A DNA stretch of 64,000 nucleotides. It comes from Pandoraea apista. Lineage in GTDB: Bacteria; Pseudomonadota; Gammaproteobacteria; Burkholderiales; Burkholderiaceae. Location: NCBI RefSeq assembly GCF_001465595.2, contig NZ_CP013481.2:5332001-5396000 (forward strand), given 5' to 3'. The position numbers were made by a program, and so were the translations under genes. Below the pieces are notes generated by a model. That model ran no database searches, was not told the DNA's origin, and saw only the letters and a list, made by a program, of their open reading frames with translations. Shown here in pieces: positions 1-7,825 of this stretch; position 1 is the stretch's first letter; each line of letters starts with the position of its first letter.

Positions 1-1653
1 GTCGATACGGCCGAGCATCCACGCCAGCACACGCATGTTCTCGCCGAAGCCCGGCCACACGAATTTGCCGTCTGCGCCCTTGCGGAACCAGTTCACGCAG
101 TAGATCTTCGGCAGCTTCGCGCCCGCCTTCTCGAGATGCGCGCCGGTGTCGAGCCAGTGCTGGAAGTAGTCGCTCATGTTGTAACCGCAGAACGGCAACA
201 TGGCGAACGGGTCGCGTCGCACCACACCCTGCTGGCCTGCCGCCGCTGCGGTCGTCTCCGAGCCCATCGTCGCGGCCATATACACGCCTTCGGTCCAGTC
301 GCGCGCTTCCGTTACCAGCGGCACGGTCGTCGAACGGCGCCCGCCGAAGATAAACGCGTCGATCGCCACACCGGCCGGATTTTCCCAGTCGGCGTCGATC
401 GACGGGCACTGCGAAGCCGGCGCCGTGAAACGTGAGTTCGGATGTGCTGCCTTGCGGCCCGTCGCTTTGGCGCTCTCCGGTGTCCAGTCCTTGCCTTGCC
501 AGTCGATCAGATGCGCGGGCGGCGTATCGGTAAGGCCTTCCCACCACACGTCGCCATCGTCGGTCAGCGCCACGTTGGTGAAAATGACGTTCTCGCCAAG
601 CGTCGCCAGCGCGTTCGGGTTGGTCTTCTCGCTCGTACCCGGAGCCACGCCGAAGAAGCCGGCTTCCGGGTTGATCGCGTACAGACGGCCGTCGCGACCC
701 GGCTTGATCCACGCGATGTCGTCGCCGATGGTTTCGACCTTCCAGCCCTCGAAGCCCTTCGGCGGAATCAACATGGCGAAGTTGGTCTTGCCGCATGCCG
801 ACGGGAATGCCGCAGCAACATGGTATTTCTTGCCCTCCGGCGACGTCACGCCGAGGATCAGCATGTGCTCGGCCAGCCAGCCTTCGTCACGCCCCATCTT
901 CGACGCGATGCGCAGCGCAAAGCACTTCTTGCCCAGCAGCGCGTTGCCGCCGTAGCCGGAGCCGTAACTCCAGATCTCACGCGTTTCCGGGAAATGGACG
1001 ATGTACTTCGTGTCGTTGCACGGCCACGCCACGTCCTTCTCGCCGGCGGCGAGCGGTTTGCCGACCGTATGCACGCACGGTACGAACTCGCCGTCGGTGC
1101 CAAGCACGTCGTACACCGCGCGGCCCATGCGCGTCATGATGCGCATGTTCACGGCCACGTATGGCGTGTCGGACAGCTCCACGCCAATGTGGGCGATAGG
1201 CGAGCCGAGCGGCCCCATCGAGAACGGCACGACGTACATCGTGCGGCCGCGCATGCAGCCGGTGAACAGGCCGTCGAGCGTGGTGCGCATTTCGCGCGGA
1301 TCGATCCAATGATTGGTCGGGCCGGCGTCTTCGCGCTTTTCGCTGCAGATGAACGTGCGGTCTTCCACACGCGCCACGTCCGACGGATCGGACAGCGCGA
1401 GGAACGAGTTCGGCCGCTTGGCGGGGTTGAGCCGCTTCATCGTGCCGGCGGCCACCATCTGTTCGCACAGACGGTCGTATTCCTCCTGCGAGCCGTCGCA
1501 CCAGACGACACGCTCGGGCTGGGTGATCGCCGCGATATGCGATACCCAGTCGATCAGCTTGCGGTGACGCACCCAGGTGGGCAGATCACGAGTGGCGACG
1601 TTGGACGAGGAGGAGGCGTTGAGCGCACTAGCGCCCACACTGGCTTGCGTCAT
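1..1653 (-). CDS. pckG: Phosphoenolpyruvate carboxykinase (GTP), 3' end beyond window
   Basis: Converts oxaloacetate plus GTP to PEP, GDP and CO2 in the cytosol, the entry step of gluconeogenesis. 551 codons are visible; the usual family length is about 600-620, so roughly 65 residues at the C-terminus lie outside the window. The PEPCK-GTP signature FPSACGKTN is at residues 283-291, with the family's reactive cysteine at 287, inside the P-loop. The ATG is preceded by GGAGA at a normal distance. It reads toward the window start and faces away from the dehydrogenase at 2213. Together with malate synthase at 60.8 kb it points to growth on acetate, fatty acids or organic acids. Identification is secure; the GTP rather than ATP type follows from the signature and length. 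Confidence 0.97.
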   Translation of the reverse strand, partial: MTQASVGASALNASSSSNVATRDLPTWVRHRKLIDWVSHIAAITQPERVVWCDGSQEEYDRLCEQMVAAGTMKRLNPAKRPNSFLALSDPSDVARVEDRTFICSEKREDAGPTNHWIDPREMRTTLDGLFTGCMRGRTMYVVPFSMGPLGSPIAHIGVELSDTPYVAVNMRIMTRMGRAVYDVLGTDGEFVPCVHTVGKPLAAGEKDVAWPCNDTKYIVHFPETREIWSYGSGYGGNALLGKKCFALRIASKMGRDEGWLAEHMLILGVTSPEGKKYHVAAAFPSACGKTNFAMLIPPKGFEGWKVETIGDDIAWIKPGRDGRLYAINPEAGFFGVAPGTSEKTNPNALATLGENVIFTNVALTDDGDVWWEGLTDTPPAHLIDWQGKDWTPESAKATGRKAAHPNSRFTAPASQCPSIDADWENPAGVAIDAFIFGGRRSTTVPLVTEARDWTEGVYMAATMGSETTAAAAGQQGVVRRDPFAMLPFCGYNMSDYFQHWLDTGAHLEKAGAKLPKIYCVNWFRKGADGKFVWPGFGENMRVLAWMLGRID

Positions 1654-2212
1654 GGGGGTTGTCTCCATGCAGAGTCGGAAAATCGATGCGGACGACGGGC
1701 GTCCGTTGTGCGGGCACCTCGAATCGCCGGGCGGCCCATCCGGTTGGGGATACCGGACGGGCGGAAATGCCCCGGCAATGGCTGCGGGCGCCGGACATCC
1801 TGGCGCTCGCGGGCTCGGGCCGCGTGAAGGACGGAGCGTGTTGTGCGACTTTCGGCGCACGCGAGAACACACGCAGGAAGGCAGGGGGCAACACGCGCAC
1901 CGATTCGTGCGCTTCAAGCGTCTCGTTCACCAGGTCCGACTTGCGTTTGCGGGGTGGATTCGATTTTTTGCCATCGTGTTGAGGCGGTTTCGCCATGGTT
2001 GCCAGGACACCTGCCATACTATGCAAAACGAGGCGTCAGCATACCACCGCGCAAATCGCGCCGGTGCTGCGTCGCAACAAGGCCGGCGGGGGATTTGCCC
2101 GATAGACGCCGTGCGTGTCATCGACCAGAACACCCGCCAGTGCGGCGGCCTCCGACAATTGTTCCGTCTGCGCAGGGCCTGCCTGTCCGCGCCGATTCGA
2201 TTACGTTTTGCC
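1654..2212. other. Intergenic region between divergent pckG and dehydrogenase
   Basis: 559 bases without a convincing gene. It should hold the promoters of pckG (minus) and the hydroxyacid dehydrogenase (plus). I found no strong sigma-70 pair and no clear operator. A reading frame on the minus strand (ATG at 1996) encodes a basic peptide but runs through the pckG start, so I do not call it as a gene. Confidence 0.5.
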
Positions 2213-3223
2213 ATGAAAATTGCCATTCTCGACGACTATCAGGACGCCGTTCGCAAGCTCGACTGCTTCTCCCTGCTGGCCGGTCATGACGTTAAGGTCT
2301 TCAACAACACGGTCAAAGGCGTCGGGCAACTCACCGCCCGCGTCGGCGAAGCCGAAGTGCTCGTGCTGATACGCGAACGCACCGCCATCACAGCGCAACT
2401 CATCGACAAACTGCCGCGGCTGCGAATCATCAGCCAGACGGGGCGCGCCGGCAATCACATCGACATCGACGCCTGCACCGCCCGTGGCGTGGCTGTGCTC
2501 GAAGGCGTGGGCTCGCCCATCGCACCGGCCGAACTCACCTGGGCGCTGATCATGGCCGCCCAGCGCCGCATTCCGCAATACGTCTCCAGTCTCAAGCACG
2601 GTGCCTGGCAGCAATCGGGCCTGAAGTCGTCGAGCATGCCGCCGAACTTCGGTCTGGGTCAGGTCCTGCGCGGCCAGACGCTCGGCCTCTGGGGCTACGG
2701 CAAGATCGGCCGCCTCGTTGCGGGCTATGGCCGCGCGTTCGGCATGGAGGTCATGGTGTGGGGCCGGGAGGGTTCGCGCGAGGCCGCCGCGGCCGACGGC
2801 CTGCGCGTGGCGAACAGCAAGGAAGAACTCTTCACGCAAAGCGATGTGCTGTCGCTGCATCTGCGCCTGAACGACGAGACGCGCCATCTCGTCAAGCTTG
2901 AAGATCTGCTGCAAATGAAGCAGACCGCGCTGTTCGTGAACACGAGCCGGGCGGAACTGGTGGAAGAAAACGCGCTCATCACGGCGCTCAATCGCGGTCG
3001 TCCGGGCATGGCGGCCATCGATGTCTTCGAGAGCGAGCCGATTCTGCAAGGCAACCCGCTGCTGCGTCTGGAGAATTGCGTGTGCACGCCGCACATTGGC
3101 TATGTCGAGCGGGAAAGCTACGAACTGTATTTCCGCGTGGCGTTCCAGAACATCGTCGACTTCCTGAACGGCGACCGCGCCCACGTCGCGAACCCGGCAG
3201 CATTGCTCGGTTTCGGCCGCTAA
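2213..3223 (+). CDS. D-2-hydroxyacid dehydrogenase family protein
   Basis: NAD(P)-dependent oxidoreductase of the D-isomer-specific 2-hydroxyacid dehydrogenase family, 336 residues, cytosolic. The Rossmann dinucleotide motif GYGKIG starts near residue 161. The family's catalytic trio can be placed: Arg in the NTSRAE segment, Glu in DVFESEP, and His in TPHIGYV. The frame stays open far upstream, but the ATG at 2213 begins the typical N-terminal strand (MKIAILDDYQ), so the longer reading is rejected. Substrate cannot be told from sequence: phosphoglycerate, glyoxylate/hydroxypyruvate and other 2-ketoacid reductases share these motifs. There is no C-terminal ACT domain, which argues against a classical long SerA. 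Confidence 0.9.
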   Translation: MKIAILDDYQDAVRKLDCFSLLAGHDVKVFNNTVKGVGQLTARVGEAEVLVLIRERTAITAQLIDKLPRLRIISQTGRAGNHIDIDACTARGVAVLEGVGSPIAPAELTWALIMAAQRRIPQYVSSLKHGAWQQSGLKSSSMPPNFGLGQVLRGQTLGLWGYGKIGRLVAGYGRAFGMEVMVWGREGSREAAAADGLRVANSKEELFTQSDVLSLHLRLNDETRHLVKLEDLLQMKQTALFVNTSRAELVEENALITALNRGRPGMAAIDVFESEPILQGNPLLRLENCVCTPHIGYVERESYELYFRVAFQNIVDFLNGDRAHVANPAALLGFGR

Positions 3224-3253
3224 TCTCAGCGCATCGTTACACCAGCGCGCCGA

Positions 3254-4123
3254 TCACACCGCCGGGAGGCGAACCGGCTTCATCGTCTCCAGATGGCGCA
3301 GGAACGTTTCGCCGTCTTTGCGGCCCAGTGCGTATGCCGGGCCCATCATGTCGGGGCGCGTGTAATCCCAACTGGAAATCGGTACGGGTACGGACGGCTG
3401 CACATACAGCCGGTCCTGCCCGGCATGGTGCCGGGTGAAAATCTGCGGACGCGGATAGCATCGCGTAACCAGCACCAGCACCTGACCGGGCGTGGCGTCG
3501 AGCGCATCGACTGGCACATTGTCGACCATGCCGCCGTCGAGCACCGCCCGTCCGCCACGTCGGAGAATCGGCGTGAAAGGCGGCGTGCATGACGATTGCA
3601 GCATCAGATCGGCCAGCGCTTCGGTGGACCGGCAATCCTGCGCACGCACGAATTCGGGCGTAAAACCGAGTCGCCGGGCGAGCGTCGGATGCAGGGTACG
3701 GCGAATATGCTTATCGATGTTGTACGCCATCAGCCCCGCCACGGTGGCCGTACGCGGCCCGAGCCAGCGCGGGATGTGCGACACGCCCACCCGAATCTCC
3801 GGTCCCGCGGCAAGTTTGTCGAGTTGGCCGTCATAGATGTCGAGCAACGCCTGCCGATAGATACGGTAATGCGGAAACACCCGCTCACGGCGCAGCAGGT
3901 TGCCCCAGTACGCGTTCTTGCGGTTGCTCGAAAGCGCCTGCCGGTAATAGTCCATCACCCAGTCCGACGCGCGCATTTGCAGCATGCACGCCGTGGCCGC
4001 CCCGGCCGATATCCCGGTGATAACGCGGGGGCGCAGCGGCACCTCGCGCACCACCCGCTCCCAGAATCCGGCCTGCCACCAGCAGCGGTTACCGCCCCCG
4101 GCGAATACGATCTGATCGAACAC
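3254..4123 (-). CDS. Patatin-like phospholipase
   Basis: Predicted serine acyl hydrolase of the patatin family, 289 residues. The oxyanion-hole glycines are in AGGGNRCWW (residues 8-16), the nucleophile is Ser39 in GISAG, and the catalytic Asp is D196 in DGG, so the Ser-Asp dyad is complete. No signal peptide or membrane span is seen. The start is GTG at 4123, preceded by GGGAGAGA; a longer reading would run into the thioesterase gene and has no better ribosome site. It lies 55 bases downstream of the thioesterase on the same strand, so the two may be co-transcribed, which would put acyl-ester and acyl-thioester hydrolysis together. The lipid substrate is unknown. Confidence 0.88.
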   Translation of the reverse strand: MFDQIVFAGGGNRCWWQAGFWERVVREVPLRPRVITGISAGAATACMLQMRASDWVMDYYRQALSSNRKNAYWGNLLRRERVFPHYRIYRQALLDIYDGQLDKLAAGPEIRVGVSHIPRWLGPRTATVAGLMAYNIDKHIRRTLHPTLARRLGFTPEFVRAQDCRSTEALADLMLQSSCTPPFTPILRRGGRAVLDGGMVDNVPVDALDATPGQVLVLVTRCYPRPQIFTRHHAGQDRLYVQPSVPVPISSWDYTRPDMMGPAYALGRKDGETFLRHLETMKPVRLPAV

Positions 4124-4178
4124 CTGTCTCTCCCTCGTTGGTATCGGCCTATCGGCGCTGAACGCCGCGCCGGCACGT

Positions 4179-4580
4179 TCAAAGCAGTGCGTAGGTGGTC
4201 GTGGCGTGCACGGCCATCTTGCCCGACGCATCGAGAATCTCGATCTCGCCGAACACCAGATTCTTGCCGCGACGCAAAATCCGCGCCACCACGCGCAAAT
4301 CGCCCTCGGTCACCGGACGCATGAACTGCGTGTTCAGCGTAACGGTCGTCATGGGCTGAAAGCCCCCGAGTGCCGCCGAGAGCGCCACCACCATGGCGGT
4401 GTCGGCCACCGCCATGAACACCTGCCCGCAGATGACACCGCCACCGTGTTTGAACGCCGCGTCGAACGGCAATCGCAGTTCGCTTTGTTCCGGTCCGGTC
4501 GCCTCGACTTGCAAATTGAGTTGCCGCACCCACGGCGAGACGAGTTCGTCGAGCATCTTCTGCGCTTGCACCAGCTCCAT
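4179..4580 (-). CDS. PaaI-family thioesterase (hotdog fold)
   Basis: Acyl-CoA thioesterase-like protein of 133 residues, the usual size for a single hotdog domain. The segment FKHGGGVICGQVFMAVADTA carries the family pattern in which a small acid or amide side chain sits on the hot-dog helix after a glycine-rich turn, followed by TTVTLNTQFMRPV on the central strand. GGAGG upstream fixes the ATG at 4580; a longer frame to 4646 has no ribosome site and crosses the terminator at 4631-4658. It precedes the patatin-like gene on the same strand. The acyl group hydrolysed cannot be predicted. Confidence 0.88.
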   Translation of the reverse strand: MELVQAQKMLDELVSPWVRQLNLQVEATGPEQSELRLPFDAAFKHGGGVICGQVFMAVADTAMVVALSAALGGFQPMTTVTLNTQFMRPVTEGDLRVVARILRRGKNLVFGEIEILDASGKMAVHATTTYALL

Positions 4581-4630
4581 CCTGAGCCTCCTCCAACGTT
4601 GTGGTGACGCCGATGATAGCCCCAAAACAA

Positions 4631-4658
4631 CAGCGCCACCCGGCAAAGGGTGGCGCTG
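4631..4658 (-). terminator. Rho-independent terminator of the exported repeat protein gene
   Basis: Perfect 11-bp inverted repeat (CAGCGCCACCC / GGGTGGCGCTG) with a 6-nt loop. Read on the minus strand it is followed by TTGTTTTGGGG. It lies 34 bases past the stop of the gene ending at 4692 and before the thioesterase start, so it isolates the two. Confidence 0.75.
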
Positions 4659-4691
4659 AGGTCATGCCCGTGATCTGCTGTCAGCGGCGAC

Positions 4692-5279
4692 TCATCCGTT
4701 CGTCTTGTCGTGATGAATCCGCTGGCTCTGATGGTTTTCGCGGTGCTGGATACCGGCTTGCTCGCCGTTGCTCACATGACCGTTCCCGGCTGCACGCGCT
4801 TCGGCGGCGTCGACATGGGCCTGACCGCGCTCAAGGCTGCCGACCTGACGATTATTCAACGTACCGGCCGCTTGCCCCTGCGCGATACGCTTTTCCTGAT
4901 TGACGTTGCGCTGCACATCGGCCTGCATGCGCTCCGAGGACTTCGAGGTGGGATTCGCCACCCGGCCGTTATGCTTGAGCTGATCGATCTTCGCGCTCTC
5001 CTTGTTCTGCGCGTTGGCAATTCGCGCCTTCTCGGCGGCCGTGTCCCCCGTGCGATCGGCGTGCGCTTGCATACGGTCGATTTTCGCCTCGCCCTTCTCG
5101 AGGCTCGACGCTTCCTTGGTCGTGAGCTGACCGCTCTTCAGCCCGTTCTCGATGCGCTGTTGCTGATTGATATCGCGCGCCGTCTCGGTACTGGTGCTTT
5201 GCGCAAATGCCTGCGAGGCGAACACACCGCCGAGCGCAACGGTCACGGCGCTCAGAATCAGAGTTTTACGAACGTTCAT
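4692..5279 (-). CDS. Exported protein with a tandem internal repeat
   Basis: 195 residues. Residues 1-26 form a signal peptide (MNVRK, then a hydrophobic stretch, cleavage after QAFA). The mature part is hydrophilic, rich in Gln, Glu, Lys, Ala and His, and probably helical. It holds two copies of a roughly 70-residue unit: about 36-110 begins INQQQRIENGLKSGQLTTKE and about 122-193 begins VNQEKRIAQGQAAGTLNNRQ, both continuing SLE(K/R)G and ending near (D/H)xLKHNG / HHDKTNG. No cysteines or enzyme motifs are seen. AAGGA precedes the ATG. I know similar unnamed periplasmic proteins from Burkholderiaceae but no assigned function; a periplasmic binding or envelope-stress role is only a guess. Confidence 0.8.
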   Translation of the reverse strand: MNVRKTLILSAVTVALGGVFASQAFAQSTSTETARDINQQQRIENGLKSGQLTTKEASSLEKGEAKIDRMQAHADRTGDTAAEKARIANAQNKESAKIDQLKHNGRVANPTSKSSERMQADVQRNVNQEKRIAQGQAAGTLNNRQVGSLERGQAHVDAAEARAAGNGHVSNGEQAGIQHRENHQSQRIHHDKTNG

Positions 5280-5664
5280 GATGGAATCCTTATTGACTTG
5301 GGCTGTGCTTTCGAAATATCCGAACGCGATGAGATAGATACGTGTTCGGGGAACCTGCGGGATCGGAACCGTTGGGGGAATTGCCAGCGAATGTCCGTGT
5401 CCTTATGCGGATTAACGAAGCGCGCCCAAGCTGCGCCGACAGCCTTCGTGTAACCGGGTAGTCCGAAAAGTAACGGCTTGTAATCTCCATACCGAGCCCG
5501 GCCCAAGCTATGCCGTTGAAATCGTTCAGACAGTCGCAGACAGCGCCGTAACGATTTGATACAGTGGTGCCCATTTGGCCGGTACGCCCTGCCACGGCAG
5601 CGTGCCACCCCGTTACCTGTCGGTACCTATACGCGAACACGCGAGTCAAGAAGGAGCCTTCACT
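5280..5664. other. Divergent intergenic region upstream of doxX
   Basis: 385 bases between the exported repeat protein (minus) and the DoxX gene (plus). It contains a spaced inverted repeat, AAATCGTT at 5519-5526 and AACGATTT at 5550-5557 (23-nt spacer), about 110 bases before doxX; this could be a paired operator. No open frame in it looks like a gene. Confidence 0.4.
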
Positions 5665-6072
5665 ATGCAGAGCACCAAAGACGATCTCGGCAAACTGATC
5701 TTGCGCCTCACCCTCGGCATCCTCCTGCTGTTTCACGGCGTCAGCAAAGTGATCAACGGCGTGGGCTTCATCGAGGGCATGATCACGTCACATGGCCTGC
5801 CGAGCTTTCTCGCCTACGGCGCCTACCTGGGCGAAGTGCTCGCCCCGGTGCTGCTGATTCTCGGCGTGCTCACCCGTCTGGGTGGCCTGCTGGTCGTGGC
5901 CAACATGCTCGTTGCCTTCTCGCTGGTTCATCTGAGCCAACTGGGCGACCTCTCGAAGACTGGCGGATGGGCGCTGGAGCTGCAAGGCTTCTATCTGCTC
6001 ACCGGCCTGTGCGTGATTCTCTTCGGTGCCGGCCGCTACAGCGTGTCCGGCGGCCGCGGCGCCTGGGACTGA
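5665..6072 (+). CDS. DoxX family membrane protein
   Basis: 135-residue integral membrane protein of the DoxX/SURF4-like family, the standard length. Four hydrophobic segments are visible (roughly residues 9-27, 46-65, 70-88 and 105-123), with the family's early LRLTLGILLLFHGVSKV helix. AAGGAG precedes the ATG at 5665; longer in-frame readings lack both this and membrane character. DoxX proteins are linked in some bacteria to thiosulfate oxidation or oxidative stress, but most copies are uncharacterised, so no reaction is assigned. It stands alone as a transcription unit. A GC-rich inverted repeat without a T-run at 6131-6165 may be a weak terminator. Confidence 0.88.
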   Translation: MQSTKDDLGKLILRLTLGILLLFHGVSKVINGVGFIEGMITSHGLPSFLAYGAYLGEVLAPVLLILGVLTRLGGLLVVANMLVAFSLVHLSQLGDLSKTGGWALELQGFYLLTGLCVILFGAGRYSVSGGRGAWD

Positions 6073-6302
6073 TCGGCGCCCCAGTCCGGCAAGCGGGCGT
6101 CGCGCGCATTGCAGCGTTGATAGTCCTGACGGCCCGCCCTTGTCGACAACCGGCGAGGGCGGGCCGAGTCGTTTCGGAATGTTGCATACGCGGGCATTGG
6201 TAATGCGGGGTAATACGGCAGTTGCACTTTGCAACCTGTTCGGCGTAGCGGTGACTTACTCTGAAACTGCCAATTCCGGCAGTATCAACAGGAGTCAACA
6301 CC

Positions 6303-6863
6303 ATGCGCAAACTGAAGATCGCCGCCGCGTCGGCAGTCCTCGTCGCCACCTCGATGCTCGGCGTCGCCCATGCCGCAGACGCCACTGCGCCGGCCACGGG
6401 TCCGCACGCCGCAATGCACCATATGCGCGGCGACCACGGTCCCTGGGGGCTCGGTGACATTCGCAAGCTGCACGATCAGTTGAAGCTCGACGCGCAGCAA
6501 GAGCAAGCCTGGCAGCAGGCCGTAAATACGTCGAAGCAGAACCGCGACGCCATGCGTAAGAACGGCGAGCAGTTCCGTCAGATGATCGCTCAGGCGAAGG
6601 ATCAACAAGTCCTCGACCTGTCCGGCATGCGCGCCGCGCGCGAGAAGGTATTCGATCAGAACCGCCAGCTTCGCAGCCAGACGGAAGATGCTTGGCTGAA
6701 CGTGTACAACGGGCTGAACAACGATCAGAAGACCATTGTGAGCAACGCTATCAAGGCGCGCTGGGCCAAAATGAAGGCCTGGCACGAGAAGGCGATGCAG
6801 CGTCGCAGCCAGATGCACAAAGGCGCACCGGCAGCGCAAACACCGGCCGGTCAGGCTCAATAA
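6303..6863 (+). CDS. Spy/CpxP-like periplasmic protein (LTXXQ family)
   Basis: 186 residues with a clear signal peptide (residues 1-24, cleavage after AHA). The mature protein is helical and charged, with the pattern of the Spy/CpxP family: a first helix around LKLDAQQEQAWQQ and a second motif LNNDQKTIVSNA near residue 140, both resembling the LTxxQ box. Family members are periplasmic chaperones or envelope-stress sensors that respond to metals and misfolded proteins. The His/Met-rich stretch HAAMHHMRGDHGPWG just after the signal peptide could bind metal. It is a single-gene unit ended by the terminator at 6910-6950. The family is well supported; Spy versus CpxP-like sensing is not resolved. 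Confidence 0.8.
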   Translation: MRKLKIAAASAVLVATSMLGVAHAADATAPATGPHAAMHHMRGDHGPWGLGDIRKLHDQLKLDAQQEQAWQQAVNTSKQNRDAMRKNGEQFRQMIAQAKDQQVLDLSGMRAAREKVFDQNRQLRSQTEDAWLNVYNGLNNDQKTIVSNAIKARWAKMKAWHEKAMQRRSQMHKGAPAAQTPAGQAQ

Positions 6864-6909
6864 GCGCGAGGCCAGCGCCGCCGGGGAAAATTGCCCGGCT
6901 TGTCGTGAA

Positions 6910-6950
6910 ACGCCCGGTCCCTGCAACCATGCAGGGCCGGGCGTTTTTTA
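6910..6950 (+). terminator. Rho-independent terminator after the Spy-like gene
   Basis: Long GC-rich stem ACGCCCGG(t)CCCTGCA / TGCAGGG(c)CCGGGCGT with a 4-nt loop and a run of T. It ends the plus-strand unit and also separates it from the convergent hydroxylase gene ending at 6988. Confidence 0.9.
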
Positions 6951-6987
6951 TCGCGGCGCTGGGCTTGGCAGATGCGCATCCCAGCGA

Positions 6988-7674
6988 TCAGGTCTCGCTC
7001 CAGAGGCGCAGCAAGTTGTGATAAGTGCCGACCAGCGTGCGGCGCGCGGTCTCGTCCGCGTCCGTTGCGTTGAGCCGCTGAATCGCGTTGTCCATGTCGA
7101 ACAGCAGCGTGCGTTGCGTGTCGTCTCTCACGAGGCTCTGCACCCAGAAGAAGCACCCGACCCGCGCGCCGCGGGTGATGGGGTTCACACGATGCAGACT
7201 GGTCGCCGGATACAGAACCATCTCGCCTGCCGCCAGCTTCACCTGATGCGCCCCGTATTGATCTTCGATCACCAGTTCGCCGCCGTCGTATTCGTCAGGG
7301 GAAGCGAGAAAGAGGGTGGCCGAAATGTCGGTGCGAATGCGCATACCGCTGCCCGGCTGCAAACGGATCGCGCCATCAACGTGATTGCCGAAATGCATGC
7401 CCTCGCCGTAGCGGTTGAACATTGGTGCGTAGACCTTGTTCGGCAATGCGGCGCTGATGAATAACGGATGGCGTTCGAGCGCGCCGAGAATCACGTCGCC
7501 CAACTCGCGGGCAACGGCCGAACGCTCGTCGATCTGTTGATTCTGTTTGACGGGGGCACCCGAATAGCCCGCCGTGGCGAGTCCGTCGACCCAGGCGTCG
7601 CCCGCGTTGTCGAGTTTGGCGCGAACCCAGCGAACCTGATCGCTGCTGAGGATATTCGGAATTCGGAGCAACAT
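6988..7674 (-). CDS. piuC: PKHD-type Fe(II)/2-oxoglutarate-dependent hydroxylase (PiuC/YbiX)
   Basis: Cytosolic 2-oxoglutarate/Fe(II) dioxygenase, 228 residues, as in the YbiX/PiuC family. The iron triad is visible: His98-x-Asp100 in FGNHVDGAI and His161 in SLHRVNP, with Arg171 placed to bind 2-oxoglutarate. The start at 7674 begins the family's N-terminus (MLLRIPNILS), preceded by AGAGATG. It lies downstream of the siderophore receptor on the same strand, the arrangement known from fiu-ybiX of E. coli and piuA-piuC of Pseudomonas, so it very likely shares Fur control. Its substrate is not known; a role in processing siderophores or in iron limitation is inferred from context. Confidence 0.92.
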   Translation of the reverse strand: MLLRIPNILSSDQVRWVRAKLDNAGDAWVDGLATAGYSGAPVKQNQQIDERSAVARELGDVILGALERHPLFISAALPNKVYAPMFNRYGEGMHFGNHVDGAIRLQPGSGMRIRTDISATLFLASPDEYDGGELVIEDQYGAHQVKLAAGEMVLYPATSLHRVNPITRGARVGCFFWVQSLVRDDTQRTLLFDMDNAIQRLNATDADETARRTLVGTYHNLLRLWSET

Positions 7675-7825
7675 GGGCGGCATCTCTCGAAAAGGCGTAC
7701 GGCGCGAGCGCGGCGGTACCACAGTCAGGCCCGCTCGCGCCTCGTATTGTGCGGTATTTTGCGAAGCGCGATGGCGTGCCGTACGAGCGCTCGCTCGGCG
7801 GCCGCGCCGTGTGCGCCCCCTCCCG

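Noticed and set aside
1628..1996. Minus-strand frame of a basic 122-residue peptide upstream of pckG.
   Set aside because: It begins in the intergenic region but runs over the pckG start in another frame and has no good ribosome site; the C-terminal half looks like noise.
5519..5557. AAATCGTT / AACGATTT inverted repeat before doxX.
   Set aside because: Arms are short and the 23-base spacer is long; recorded with the intergenic region but not called as an operator.
6131..6165. GC-rich inverted repeat after doxX.
   Set aside because: No T-run and a 15-nt loop, so terminator function is doubtful.
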